Shown here in pieces: positions 25,910-37,734 of a stretch of 64,000 bases of DNA. The stretch comes from Linepithema humile (taxonomy: Eukaryota > Arthropoda > Insecta > Hymenoptera > Formicidae): positions 27,620,931-27,684,930 of the forward strand of contig NC_090128.1 of assembly GCF_040581485.1 (NCBI RefSeq). Reading direction: 5' to 3'. The notes below the pieces were generated by a model, which worked only from the letters and a program-made list of their open reading frames with translations, was not told where the DNA came from and searched no databases. A program made the position numbers and the translations under genes. Numbering within the stretch: the stretch's first letter is position 1; the number at the start of each line of letters is the position of its first letter.

Positions 25910-26347
25910 TTAGGATCCGCCGGGCTCCCCATTGTAAACGTCTTTGGTGCCGTTTTCGATACTTGCATCCGCCCGCGTCGCGGACCGTGATTCAAGTCCC
26001 ATTCCGCCTGTCTCCTTCGCCGTGAAGTGCTCGACTACTTCAAATTGATCATTCGATAACGCTATCGACGCGTCGGCGGTGTCCCATCCAGACGCGAGAT
26101 CCGTCGCCAAGGGATCAATCCCGTTCGACGTTACCGCTGCGGGCGCTAACGGTGCAGCCGGCTGCATCGTCGTCGTCGTCGTCGCCGTCGTCGTCCCTTC
26201 TGTCGAGTGAACGACGGCGCTTTCAGCTTGCCTCATTGAATATTGAGCAGACTGCGAAGCTGCTACATCCATCGCCGATTCGCTGTCGCCCGTTCCGCGA
26301 AATTTCGCCGTGGCCATCACCGTTCTGCCAGCAATTTCCTTCACCGC
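25910..26347 (-). CDS. Terminal exon F (alternative 3' end) of unrecognised minus-strand gene
   Basis: This is 145 codons plus a TAA stop at 25912-25910. The acceptor is excellent (pyrimidine-rich CTCCGTTTCTCTCGCGATAG), and the exon opens in phase 0 (AVKEIAGRTVMAT...), matching the phase-0 end of exon E. The segment is rich in Ala, Ser and Thr, with a run of threonines encoded by a GAC/ACG trinucleotide tract. It then has an acidic, better-ordered stretch including ASGWDTADASIALSNDQFEV. A donor-like GTAACG after codon GCG (around residue 68 of the exon) is also phase 0, so an internal splice to exon G is conceivable. No family is recognised. The trinucleotide tract makes length polymorphism likely. 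Confidence 0.6.
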   Translation of the reverse strand, partial: AVKEIAGRTVMATAKFRGTGDSESAMDVAASQSAQYSMRQAESAVVHSTEGTTTATTTTTMQPAAPLAPAAVTSNGIDPLATDLASGWDTADASIALSNDQFEVVEHFTAKETGGMGLESRSATRADASIENGTKDVYNGEPGGS

Positions 26348-26657
26348 CTATCGCGAGAGAAACGGAGAAAAATCGATTGCAAAGTCGATATGATGATCGC
26401 GATAACACGAACGTGGCTTGTAAGGCAATGCTGATAAATGATGCAGTGATGCGAGACTGATGATGATGGAACTAAAATGCGCCCGGCGCGTAGAATGAAA
26501 GATAAATTATGTACTACAACATGACCGAAAGTGACTTTTCTTCTTTGATTTTCTTGTATAGGGATGTTCGATTTCAAATCGATTTTTGAGAAAATCGTAT
26601 TTTCTCAGAATTATTTATATGAACGATATATCGTTATCTGCATTATTCACTTCTTTA

Positions 26658-27053
26658 CACTCAAAAAAATGATCTTGCAATAATAGCTAAAATTTTCTAG
26701 GTGTAAAAAATTAACTAAAACAGATAAATGATTAGCAACTGTTGTGATATTGCATATGTAATTACTTAATCAGTTTAGATGACAGAAACAGAATATATAT
26801 CTGTATTGTTTGTGAACTTTAAAAAGAAAGTTTCTCTAAAGCGCCTATCTATATAAGATCAATCACGTGTTAGATCATGCAATGAATAACATTTAGCAAT
26901 GGTACCTAAATTTTTCAGAAGCTATTGCTAGAACATTACTGCTATAAATTTTATATGTGACAAACAATGTTTTCACAGATACGAAAAATAGCGATACATT
27001 CTTGTTGCGATATCTAGAAATCTAACTGCATCAGCGAAATATTTTTTTGAGTG
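26658..27053. mobile_element. Tc1/mariner-type MITE in the E-F intron
   Basis: The ends are perfect inverted repeats, CACTCAAAAAAAT at the left (26658-26670) and its complement at the right (27041-27053). Both are flanked by TA (26656-26657 and 27054-27055), the target-site duplication of Tc1/mariner elements. The interior is 396 bp long, AT-rich and non-coding. The element sits in the intron between exons E and F. Its ends resemble those of the element at 59452-59870 (consensus CACWCARAAAAAT), so the two may be related families. Confidence 0.75.
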
Positions 27054-27444
27054 TAGAAGAGCACGAAAGAGAATACAATTTGTTAATCGATTAGGGATGT
27101 TTTAGAAAATTGATTTTTTCTCAGAAAATCCTTATTGTATACTAGACATTACGATATCAGCCGCCGCCGCGATACTTGATTCCCCCATTTATTCCGACGT
27201 TATTATTACTTTTCTAAAATTTAATATTATGTTTTCTCGAAGCATTAATCTTTTGCATTTCGCCTCGCCCACCGGTAAGCGGTAGAGCTAAGTATATAAT
27301 CCGATATCTCCGAGAAAATTCTTGTATTCCCATAATGAGATTCGCGAGTATGCCGTGGGCAATAAAGAACCGTGCTTGCCGGAATTAACAGAGAACGCCC
27401 CTTATATCACAAGATTAAAAGAAAATATTTTATGAGATAGCTAC

Positions 27445-27558
27445 TTGATCAGCGGTCTCTTTCCAATGCTTGTAATAAGACCTGTACAGGGTGGCTTGAT
27501 GCGTAAAATTCTTCCGGAGCTCCATCATTTCTGCCTTGTTCTTTGGCATCTTAAGAGC
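27445..27558 (-). CDS. Internal exon E of unrecognised minus-strand gene
   Basis: This is exactly 38 codons, between the acceptor TTTAATTTGCAG and the donor CAA/GTAGCT, phase 0 at both ends. The peptide ALKMPKNKAEMMELRKNF continues into a tyrosine-rich part (LYRSYYKHWKETADQ). It is strongly basic and helix-prone, typical of a coiled-coil or helical-bundle segment. It is the last exon common to both alternative 3' ends. The donor is weak by consensus. Opposite-strand frames here are shadows. Confidence 0.6.
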
Positions 27559-27950
27559 CTGCAAATTAAACGACCGGCTCAATTAAGACGAAGCATCTCA
27601 AATAAAAGAAAAATGAAAAATTATCAGACCAAGCACTCTTGTTTATGAAAAACAAGTAATAATCTCGCGATACGCGTTTCTTGTACGACGGAATATTATC
27701 AGAAAGTAATAACGTATTTTACGACGCAAAAACGATCTGATTTGTTCGAAATGTTGGAATTGTATTTTTGATTTATGCGTTATATTGTCATCTATCTAAT
27801 GAACACACGCGCGCGGAGCATGGCGACGGTATCGGAGGACCATTGCGCCGTAACGGAACAAAGGAAGCCCGGGGAGTGAGCGACGCCACTTGGGAGCTCT
27901 TTGATTGCTCTTCTGTGAGACGCCGGGATCCGCGATTGCACGGGAATTAC

Positions 27951-28137
27951 GCGCAGGCGAACGATCCGCCGGATAAGGTTACCCGAATCGTTTTCATTTG
28001 ATCCGCTTCCTTCTCGGTTGCACGCGGAGTCGAGGGCTGCCACCTTGTCCCGATTGGCCAGGTCGTCGCGATCTTTCTTGCCCTCTCGCTTGCGGTCGTC
28101 GTCGCCGTCGTCTCCTTTTCTTCACCACCTGCCTTTC
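27951..28137 (-). CDS. Internal exon D, reading frame ambiguous
   Basis: A coding-like GC-rich segment lies here, but two different frames both fit the phases of exons C (ends phase 1) and E (starts phase 0). Option 1 uses the better acceptor TTTTGTTGAAG before 28137 and the donor CGG/GTAACC after 27983. It yields a Thr/Ala/Glu-rich peptide ending TEKEADQMKTIR. Option 2 uses a weak purine-rich acceptor before 28114 and the donor CGC/GTAATT after 27951. It yields a highly charged peptide (DDRKREGKKDRDDLANRDKV) with more typical coding codon pattern. I lean slightly to option 1 on splice-site quality. Plus-strand frames over this interval are shadows. Confidence 0.4.
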
Positions 28138-29605
28138 CTTCAACAAAAGCCAATATTCCAGCAGACAATACCGAAGACTTTATTGTACAGGCGGGCGACG
28201 GTCCTGTACATCGGGCTCGCAGGTGAAATGAAATACGCGAAACGTCACGTGCAATTCGTATGTCAGATGGTGCGGCAGATTAAGCACGCGGCAGCCGCGG
28301 ACGGATCTACGGGCAAACTGATGAATATGAAGATCCTCAGGACCCCGAACCGTGTCAGGCCCTGCGGAATAATTCCGCTTGTATGTCCTGTAATAATCTC
28401 GGAAATGTATGTGAATATTTTAAAGCTATGTTATGAAACGGGATACCGTCGCTAAAAGTCACGTTAACTTTAATCTAGCTTCAAGATGGTTTATTGCTTC
28501 AAATTCGCACCAGCGCAATTTTCTTCGCTTCACAAAAGGGTTTTGGTATTGATCCATTTTTTTAAATTACTTTTGTTATACTTTCCGGTTGAATAAATTC
28601 TGCAAGGTTTGCTTCTGCGGCGGCAAAGTCGGATGTACTCGTCTCTTCTCAGTCATCCTATCCTGCGGAAGCTCATTACCCACCCCTGACATACGTGGAA
28701 CTGCACGTGGCGAAATAATCTCACGACAACACACGTTCGCAGAAAGATTGTACGGTCGCCGAAATTGTTGCGGATTACTTCGGTATTGTCGTGAGTTTTT
28801 TCGGCAGTTTTTCGCCGATAAAATGTGTTGTTTGTCATCGCGTTCGGAAATTCGCTTTCTTCTTTAACGATACTTTCTCAGTTGGTGAAACATCGTTAAC
28901 AACTTTGTCATTGACGACTCCGCTTTTTGCGGGAACGTAAGAGCAGTTTCTTTCTCCTCGCCTGAGAGGGCAGTCGGGATTGATTAGATTGTCATAACAT
29001 TTACTGACCGCAGTCACCAAAAGGATTTTCTCACAACGAGACACCCTTTTGATCAGATTTCTCGGGAAGCGTGGTACAATAGAAAATATTAACATATACC
29101 CTACGCATGGCGCAACATTATCATTTTAATCTTTATAAAAAGCTAATGCCTCATTTGGGAAATAATACCTTTAATAACGATCGCAATTTTGATTAAACGC
29201 GTTTGCGTCACATTTAACTCGGCTTTACGTGGTTTAATGCGAAACTTTGATATTATATTAAATACATAAAATCCTGCGGTGAATCAGCCGGGTACCACAT
29301 TCTGGCAAAATCCCTTCTGTGAAGCCACATAAAATCTGTTTAGGACAATGTAAAAGCCATGAATGACTCATGACCGACATTGGAAACAATACGCGTGGCT
29401 TTGGATTGCGCGCGCGTTTATATCGAAAATAATACATTTTCTGACCTACAATAGTATAATCGTATCGCGCACTCTGCATTGGGGAATATGGAGTCTCGTG
29501 TACCACTATTTCGTTTGCTTTTAGCGGCAGTAAAACGCTCCCAATCTTTTGTCTTACAATCGTGATACGTATAGTGAGGTGCGCAACACAAGCGTTTTCA
29601 CGTAC
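28138..29605 (-). other. Intron between exons C and D
   Basis: Mixed-composition intron. A plus-strand open segment at about 28225-28380 looks coding-like in composition and is followed by GTATGT, but it would be antisense inside this gene and has no recognisable domain, so I do not call it. Confidence 0.35.
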
Positions 29606-29690
29606 CGTCAAAGAGATCGGGGGATGCGCCTTCCTTTTTCGTCTCCGCTGGCATCACATTATCAGGGATTTTGTCATACTTAGCGTTTAC
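29606..29690 (-). CDS. Internal exon C of unrecognised minus-strand gene
   Basis: This is 28 codons plus one base, between the acceptor TTACATTTTATAG and the donor ACG/GTACGT. It starts in phase 0, matching the end of exon B, and leaves phase 1. The peptide begins VNAKYDKIPDNVMPAETKKE and ends in an acidic SPDLFD. It is short but sits between two good splice sites, and the phases agree with exon B. No domain is recognised. Confidence 0.55.
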
Positions 29691-31616
29691 CTATAAAATG
29701 TAAGATAAACACTACTGCATTAAAGATCATGAAATCTCGGATAGCGCACTTGAAGAGAAACGAGATGAATAAATACTATGTCGGATACTTGGAAATTTTT
29801 CGTCTTTCGCGCTCTTTTTCCGGTATTCTTCCTCTTAAAATATTTTGGGGCAAGAAAAGAAATTTGCGAGGAATGAAAAAATGTTTTTAAAAATTACATT
29901 ATGCTATTTGCATTATTGCTGGAGAGAATTGATGTTAAATTATGCGAAATACGGCTGTATATCGGAAATATAACATATCGCTATTTTTTGAAGAGTGCAC
30001 AATATCGTACTTGCAAGCGATGTCTTCAAATATTGACAGCAAATATCATTCTTATTTCTGACCTAAATTTTCAAGCAAACATATTCGCATTTCTTTCCTT
30101 ACAATTTCACCACAAATGGTTGATGTTAATAATACTTTTTATTGCATTTAGACCATTTGTAAGTACACGCATTTCGGATTTCGTGCTCGTAAATACATCA
30201 CCGTTAATGAAAAGATCAATTATCTTCTATTTATCAGATTCTGTCTGTCTGATTGATCGAAGAAAACATATACAGTGAAAATAGTGTCTCGAATAAAACC
30301 TTCGCACCTACACACATCTACACATAATGCGCGACTCTAAGAAAAGCTTTGACAGGTCGTTACGCGAGAGATTAATTGAGGCTAAGCTCGATCTTTATTA
30401 TATGTACGTTCGAAGAAAGCATGCTGTATTTCTAGGAGAATAATCTCTGATTTAGCGTCGCGAGATATTGCCGTCCTTTCGCGAATCCTAATATCGATGG
30501 TCAGCTTTATCGGAACGATAAACGGAAACTTCAGATGATTCAATGTTCGAAATCCTTGTTCCGTAACTCAAGTAGAAAATCACGATGTGAAACTGTACAG
30601 ATATTGGTTACGATATACCAGTTATTTAGGACAGGGATTTAAAAATTTCTGTTTTTCGATAATTCGATACGTTTATACGCTGATAATTGAGATATAAAAT
30701 TATTTAGTGCGAATATTTATTTATGTATATCATATTAGATCAATAAATTAATATTGAACAAAATTGTAATATAAAATTTATTTTATTTTTTGATTTTAGT
30801 GAATTGAGATACTTATATTTCAATAATTATTTGATAATTTAATTTTTAATAATAATATTTTTTCAACAAATTTAAATCTAGAATTTAACGTATTTTAATT
30901 TTTCTAAAAGATATTTTATACATCGTTCACATCCGATTAATCTTTATCTACGTATAAAATTGCGAAGCTCGGTCGTAAATCTGAATTGAGGATTGGTATA
31001 TCATCCGCATTAGCATAATTCTTTTAGATTTGTGTAATAATTTTAAACGTAATATTACACTCATGCATGCAGTGTGCATATTTCACACTCATACATACTG
31101 TGGCATCTCTCGCCGTAAAACAATACGACGCAGTCACCGATACGGTCAACTTGCACATATCGCTGCATTACATCTGGTTTCTTATTACACAGCTGTCTGG
31201 TTATATCAACATAGCAACAATATCTAAGAAACATAAAAAGGATATATAATATATTCAGGCAGCGGGACTTTATTCTTCGAGTATCTTGCAAAGTTTCCTC
31301 AGCAAAAAATTTGCCCGAAACTTGGCTGGGGGCTTATTTAAGTCCTTAATATCGGGAATTAAAGTTCTGGCGTTATAAGTTCCGAAGATATAAATGATGT
31401 AAAAGAACATACAATTCTTAATTCACAAAATTCAGCTTAGCCGGGGTACGTATCGATTCCGAGTATCTCAATCATCAATTTATTAATACAGTTTAAAGTT
31501 GTATCGTCTTAAAGCCGATCTAATATTGTAAGGCGAATTCAGCTGCTGTAAAGTGTAACATTGATGCGGCACAGCTTTCTCAAATATCGATATAGCAAGA
31601 TAGCATCGCTACTTAC
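29691..31616 (-). other. Intron between exons B and C
   Basis: This is AT-rich DNA, strongest at about 30690-30930. A 125-codon plus-strand frame (29901-30278) has hydrophobic stretches but no recognisable domain or splice context, and is left out. Confidence 0.4.
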
Positions 31617-31830
31617 GGTGGATTCTATCCTCCTCCCCCCAGGGACATGGTCCGCGGCCATTTGCAGACGCTCGGCTATCCGCGCGATCAGATCAATGTG
31701 CGCCCGTAGCCACTTGTGCCACTCGTCGGCTATCTCGGCGACGCTGGTAAGCCATACCATCCAAACCCGTAGCTTCTCCGACGGCACGGCGTAGAGACGT
31801 AACATCGTCCGCATGACCTCCCTGTCATTA
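31617..31830 (-). CDS. Internal exon B of unrecognised minus-strand gene
   Basis: This is the best exon of the gene: one base plus 71 codons, ending at a consensus donor ACC/GTAAGT. The acceptor (CTTTATCTGATACAAAG) is acceptable. An alternative AG nine bases further in keeps the frame. It encodes a tryptophan-rich amphipathic helical segment, including WMVWLTSVAEIADEWHKWL, followed by IDLIARIAERLQMAADHVPGG. GC content and codon pattern are clearly coding. It joins exon A (ends phase 2) to exon C (phase 0). The family is not recognised. The helical, Trp-spaced character suggests a coiled-coil or helical scaffold protein, which is inference. Confidence 0.7.
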
Positions 31831-33389
31831 CTTTGTATCAGATAAAGTGCAAGTTTCGCCGTCGATGGAATGGAAACAATAACGGCGGAGACGGCGCGTT
31901 GATATCAACGCACGTGTACGAACGGGAAATACGCTATTGTTGCGGATATTAGGTAGTTTTCCGCTTAGGTAGTCGACCGCTTTCGCATTATATTAACTAC
32001 AATTATGCGAATGCATGCGCGTACATGCGCCGAGTGTATACGCGACAGCATTGACGCTCTTATATAAAGCATTCTCGAAGTGTTCCCGCCATTCTATAAC
32101 ATTTGTGCAGATAGATCGATTTATATTATTTATACAACAGAAAGAATATAATAAAGATATAATGTTTAAACGTTTTTTTTTTTATAAGATGGATAACTTT
32201 TAGCGTTTTCTTTACTTTATATCGTTTTTATTTTTAACTGAAAAAGCATTTTAAAGTCACAATCAAATATTGTATTAATAGTCTACATGTGTTTAGACAA
32301 GTGTACTTTTTTTACGACAAAAACTTTTAGATAACAAAAACTTGTTGTGTTAGTAATCCTATTTCAAAACTAACAAGTCTGACGACTGTATTGAGTCGAT
32401 ACCACATGTGTCATTACGCGCATTTGAAAAAAATGGCGTAAACCGAAACGGGCGGGTGGAAAATACGCGCGGAAAATACGACGAGACCTGATTTCCCACG
32501 GTGTAAATTCACGTTATGAATACCGCAAAACCACGTTGGAGGCTTCACGGCGCTCATATTTTTTTTTTACCGTTGCGATGACGGAAATAAACAATGATCA
32601 CATGTAGCGAGTAGACCGGACAGGAAATTGGATACGCACGATATACATATATGTATATACGATCGCGGACAAAGAAATCACATTTGCTGTGCAAACGCAA
32701 GTAGAACTTTATGTGCAATACAATTTTTACAAAATGCGAATTCGTCAGGAATCGTGTAAAAGTGTTGCGCAATCGTAGAAAAAAGATTTTGCAAGTGGAA
32801 GATCTCGCAAGAGATGGACACGGTGAGTTTCCTGTTTTTCGCCCGACCTCGATTTGCGTCATTCAACCTACACCTTGGACTAAAATTACCGATCAGCAAT
32901 CATCAAACTATTTCGAGGTGGGATTCACGAATTACGCGTAAACGAATGAAATCTTTTCGATGCGCTCGACGTCACGATAACATATTTCAATTGATTTTCG
33001 AATCGGACTGAAAATATATATTGACAAATTTTTAATTGCAAGGATTTTCAAGAAAATATATCTCACTTCCATTGTGATTTATCGTAATTTATTATTGTTT
33101 TTCTTTTTATTCTTAGAAAATGTGCCCTGCTAGTGAAAATTAAGAATCAAAGTACACATCTATACTACAATTATTTCGAAGCAATCAAACATTAATTTTC
33201 TATACTTTTACTTTGAAAATAAAGGAACAAAAGAACATTGTTTTCGACAAATTTATTGCTATGGTCAGCGCGCGGCAAAGTGGCTCAACCGAGTTAAACG
33301 TGCACGAAATAGGTAGTAATAAAATATTTTTCAAACACATAATGGAAGTAGATACGGCTGTGTATTGTCAGCCGGAAAAATTGTCTTAC
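31831..33389 (-). other. Intron between exons A and B
   Basis: The stretch is AT-rich with short poly(T) runs (for example 32173-32182). No further exon or element terminus is recognised. Confidence 0.4.
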
Positions 33390-33448
33390 TCGCTAGGTTC
33401 CGTGAATGTCAGCTCCATCTCTTCGAGCGATGCCACTTGAATATCCTC
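33390..33448 (-). CDS. Internal exon A of unrecognised minus-strand gene
   Basis: This is 59 bases: 19 codons (EDIQVASLEEMELTFTEPS) plus two bases, between the acceptor TTTTGTTCCACAG and the donor CGA/GTAAGA. Splicing to exon B completes an Asp codon and continues in frame. If the donor is not used, the next codon is TAA, so this could instead be a last exon. The clean acceptor means an upstream exon must exist above 33448, which I could not locate. No domain is recognised. Confidence 0.5.
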
Positions 33449-35659
33449 CTGTGGAACAAAATAAATAATTAAAATGCAGCGTGCAATCGAATGCAAATTT
33501 CAATGTATAATACATAATCGATTTTGTTTAAAACGCGTACGGGTATAATTTTGCCCGCATAAAATTTTAGCTTGAAAAAATTTTTGAAACTTGCAACGCG
33601 CAACCATTCACTATAAATGCAAATTCTATAAGCGGATTTCGGAATATCAATTTACAACGTTATTGCGTGAAATTATTACTGTCATATATTATATTACATT
33701 CTACTGTTCGCTATTATTAGAAACTTTGAAACACGCGGTAAATATTTAATAGCTGCTAAATTATACGTTTCGCGGGAACTGTTAAAGACAAATATAATTC
33801 ATAAGATTGCTACACGGTGCCGGCGGGATGAAAGCTCGAGTCATTTCTACTTTGTAAGTACCGTACTACGGTCTATTGTTACCGAAAATTTCTACAATCA
33901 GCGCCTATTGCATAATCTACATACGTACCGAACAGCCAATAATCGCTAAGCCGCCTAGCTTAAGCAGCCTATAACCATTAATACGGACTAATAATCCTGA
34001 AACAATTAACCACCTGCTAGATACTAACCAACCCTTACGTTGCCCGATAACATCGTGATTCTCATTTTGATGAACTAAATGTCACGAACTTGGGCGCAAC
34101 GGCGCAAAATTACGAAATGAAAGAAACATAACTCGCCCGCGCAGCTGTGTATTCAATTTTACATTATAAATTGCTGCGGTTTCATAGGGAAGAGCATAGC
34201 ACAGCGCGGAAATACATAATTCGAATGCAATTGTTTGGATTTGTGAGTTATCTGAACACATTACGTATTCCCTAATATAGACTGATGCTATTCAAATCAC
34301 TCGTAACGTATCACCTGACGCACGCCCGCGATGTCAACCACGGCAAAATTAACGGACCGTGCAATGACGTTTTGCAATGACAAAGGTATTCACTAGCAAA
34401 TACCTACGGTGATGAATTTTAGTTCAATCCGCGCGTTGCGCGAGAGAGAACAATGGATGCCAGATAAGGTCGTCAAAATGTATAGAGCGGTAGGTATAAA
34501 TTATCCTTTACACGCACATGAATATGAATGCGCGGAATGGATTTTATATTATAAAATTGCAGGCTTGCATTGGAAATTGAAGGCTGAAGAAATTGATACC
34601 TGAGAGTCGATGTCTGTAATGGTTAAATTTCTAGCTAATGATGAACACGTTCATCGAGTTAATAAGTTATAAGGTTGCCCAATCGCGAGTAAAATAATTA
34701 AGCGGTCGAGTGATTAACATTTAAATAATTATTGTTATATGAAGTGTAACGGGATTGATGTTAAAATTCGCGCAAATTGCCTGTAAGAATTTTCTTTTTA
34801 ATTATATCGAGCGCTTAATTACATCTGAAATAACAGGATTTTAATTACGTTTTATCATTTAGAGACAAATGGAACGTTATGCTTCAGTCACAAATTGCAG
34901 TAATTGTACGTTGCATGCATAATTAAAATGTTCACAGATGAGACGATAAATGATAAATTTAATGCGATTATATAAAATGTGCAATAAATAATTATTACCT
35001 GTTTTATTTAATCGCATTGAATTTATTATAATTATTATTATTGTAACAATATTATATATGCCTAGAGAAATTTAGATATGTATCATCACATTAATAGGAC
35101 CTTTGATTCTACGAATAATGCAACACGCTTAATAATTAGTAACATTCATAATTAACTTGCTATATGTTATTAATATACCGTTTAATACGTTTTAACATAT
35201 GCTGCAGTGTATTAAAATTTTATCCGAGCGAGATAATACTCTTCTGTTGTCAATGTTAATATTATTCGTGTCGATTTGGTTATTTATTATATATAAAAAA
35301 ATATTAAAAAATTTATATAAAAATCTCGATTTCAATAAAATCACAGATAAATAAAGTAACGGCAATCTCTTTTTCTCTTTCAATACAATTAACTTTATCA
35401 AATTATTTTACAAAAAATGTATAGCGAGGAGAATTTTGAATTATTATTTGGAAGAAAAATGCTAACTTGAAAAAATTTCATTCGTTTTGCTACCAGTGTT
35501 CGACAAATGCGAAAAATACGGAAAGCAATCATTTTACTGAAAAACGGCGATACTTGGTGGAAAATCGCTATCTGCGGAACCGTTTCGACAATAAACAGTC
35601 TCTTTTGTACTCAATTCCCCGAGTGCGAGCGCTGGTGTGAATCTAAACGTCAAAAGTTT
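33449..35659. other. Non-coding stretch, likely upstream intron of the minus-strand gene
   Basis: This is mostly AT-rich DNA. It should contain the intron upstream of exon A, but I could not identify a convincing first exon or start codon here. Confidence 0.4.
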
Positions 35660-35800
35660 CGCAACAGATTGGAGTCGTGAGCCGGCGGTGAAATTAAGTC
35701 TGTCGCACTCTCGCTGCGGTGTTATGAATAACCCGCTGGCGATGGAAATAAGACACGTAGAACCATAATAATCGCGATTCTCGTACCATGCACGGTGATA
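35534..35800 (-). other. Open segment preceded by an acceptor-like sequence
   Basis: On the minus strand an open frame of 88 codons follows the acceptor-like TATTTATTGCAG (cut after about 35801) and ends in TAA at 35534. It contains the phrase SIASGLFITPQRECDR. A diverged copy of part of it lies about 225 bp further up (about 35889-35990), where the matching phrase reads TIAHGLFIT. It could be an exon, or part of an old duplicated repeat. No family recognised. Confidence 0.2.
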
Positions 35801-35990
35801 CTGCAATAAATAGTTTGATAAGTGAGGATGAGCCGTCTCCTAACGCGACATTTGGCCATAAATTAGATCGAGATATATTTTCCATCAGGTATGAGTCGCG
35901 CCGGCAGCGGAACGTGTCTGTCGTACATTCGTGCAGTTATAAATAACCCGTGGGCGATAGTGAAAATAGCAGCCAGGACCGTAATACACG
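35660..35990. repeat. Degenerate direct duplication, about 105-bp units
   Basis: About 105 bp at roughly 35660-35765 is similar to roughly 35889-35990 in the same orientation. Shared words include GAGTCG, GCCGGC, CTGTCG and a TTATRAATAACCCG block followed by GGCGAT. Divergence is substantial, so the duplication is old. Confidence 0.5.
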
Positions 35991-37710
35991 TAGCCCTAAG
36001 TAGCGCCGAGTGATGCAAAGTACGAAATAGGTTCGCCAAGATGGATTTGAAGGTGAAATTTTTTCATATCTGAATTTCGCGACGAGTCAGTATGAGAATA
36101 TTAAAGCGGATAGTTCACTTGATAAAATTACTCAAGCTTCCCCGAACGCGAAATATTGTTCGGAAAATATTGGTAGATATCTGTATTTCAAGTGTATTTC
36201 ATTTTTCATGCCAATTATATTTTTCATGTTAATTACGACTCAGATAAATGTTGTTTTTTATTTGCGCAATATCGCCAGTTTGATTAATTAACGTAAACAA
36301 GTGAAGTAATTTAATAAATGATCAATTTTTTTTTTTGAACAATGGTAATTACCGTCCTATATATAAGCCATCCGGATAATGTGACATAATTCCAAGGACC
36401 ACGACGGGAAACACCTGTTTGGCCAAGCGTATACAGGCGTATTGTTAGTTCGACGAGCCCTTTGTTTCGGTTCATGTAGCCATTTACGTTAAACGGCTGG
36501 TAGGGATATAGGTCTCTCCGTACAATGTGCATTGTGTGGTATGACCGATGATAAACTTCAAAATTTCTTCTCCAAGTCTATCACATTCTCAACGTCTCGT
36601 TGTCAGTTTGATCGCGTCAACAGACGTTACTTATTTAAACGGTAGAAATTGGAAAATTACAGAATGAGACAATAGAAAAATGGTATCATGATTAAATAAT
36701 GCAAAGTCGGTGTGATATAATTTCAAAAAGTATTAATAGACATTTTGTTAAATAAGGAATATATCTAAGCTTGATTAAATTAAAAGATTGCTATGCTTTT
36801 GTTGAAATGTTGTAATATAGCGATGATAGATATAGAGAAATATAATTATCTTGCAATAGCAATTATAATATTAATTAATACTTATTATAATGTTAATTTA
36901 TATTTAAATTTTCTGTATTTTTTATATATAATATATTTAATTACAATGTTAATTATAATTATATAAATTAGCTCATTAATTTTTAGTAGCTTCATGCATA
37001 TCAATATATTATTGCATTTTTAAGAAGAAAGACGAAGCTGAATTGGCGTAGTAATTGTCAATGATTTCATACATGTTTGTCTCAGAGTTAGAAAATAACA
37101 ATTTCGTGCCACGGGCAAGCTAACTGCGACCTCGGCGTATTTTTCATCTCGATCGATGTTTGAGTCGACGGAATTTCATCAAGATTGATGTTGAATACCG
37201 TATAAATTTCACTTGCAAAACATCGAGAAATTGTTCCGCAGGTATTTCTCCCAAGGTCGCCATCGTCGGGCGGATTAAATGATCACGTGGAGATATTAAT
37301 ATCGTCAGTAAACAGTAACTTGCCAAAATATTCCAAAGGTTTCAAAGATTATTTTTGACGATCGCCGATGTCTAGTGACATATATTTAATACAATGCGAC
37401 AAACTCGCTATAAAGAAAAAGACTTGATACGTTGAACACCCAAGTAAATGAAGAGAGAGAAAGAGAAAGACACTAATAATTATTCATGACAGTTTATAAA
37501 TAAGGCACAGATGTGACATTCGTGTTGAGTATTACTTCCATCGCTTTAACGATTCAATCGACATTGTCGTTTTACGTCATTCACTTCGCTTTCGAAGACA
37601 CGCTGAAATCTCGTCACGGCAGCAGCTTGAAATTGCAAGGCGAGTAGTCGAGCTGTATCAGGCGGCAGTCTGCCGTGGGAGAAACGGGCACATTTTAGAA
37701 ACGGAGTGAG
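35991..37710. other. Non-coding stretch
   Basis: This is mainly AT-rich DNA, strongest at about 36720-37020. No exon or element terminus is recognised. Confidence 0.5.
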
Positions 37711-37714
37711 TGTT

Positions 37715-37734
37715 TGACTGACTGACTGACTGAC
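37715..37734. repeat. (GACT)n tetranucleotide repeat
   Basis: Five tandem GACT units on the plus strand (37716-37733). Confidence 0.85.

Noticed and set aside
28018..28455. 145-codon plus-strand frame, partly coding-like near 28225-28380
   Set aside because: Its first half is a shadow of minus-strand exon D. The second half has a donor-like GTATGT but no recognisable domain and would lie antisense inside another gene's intron.
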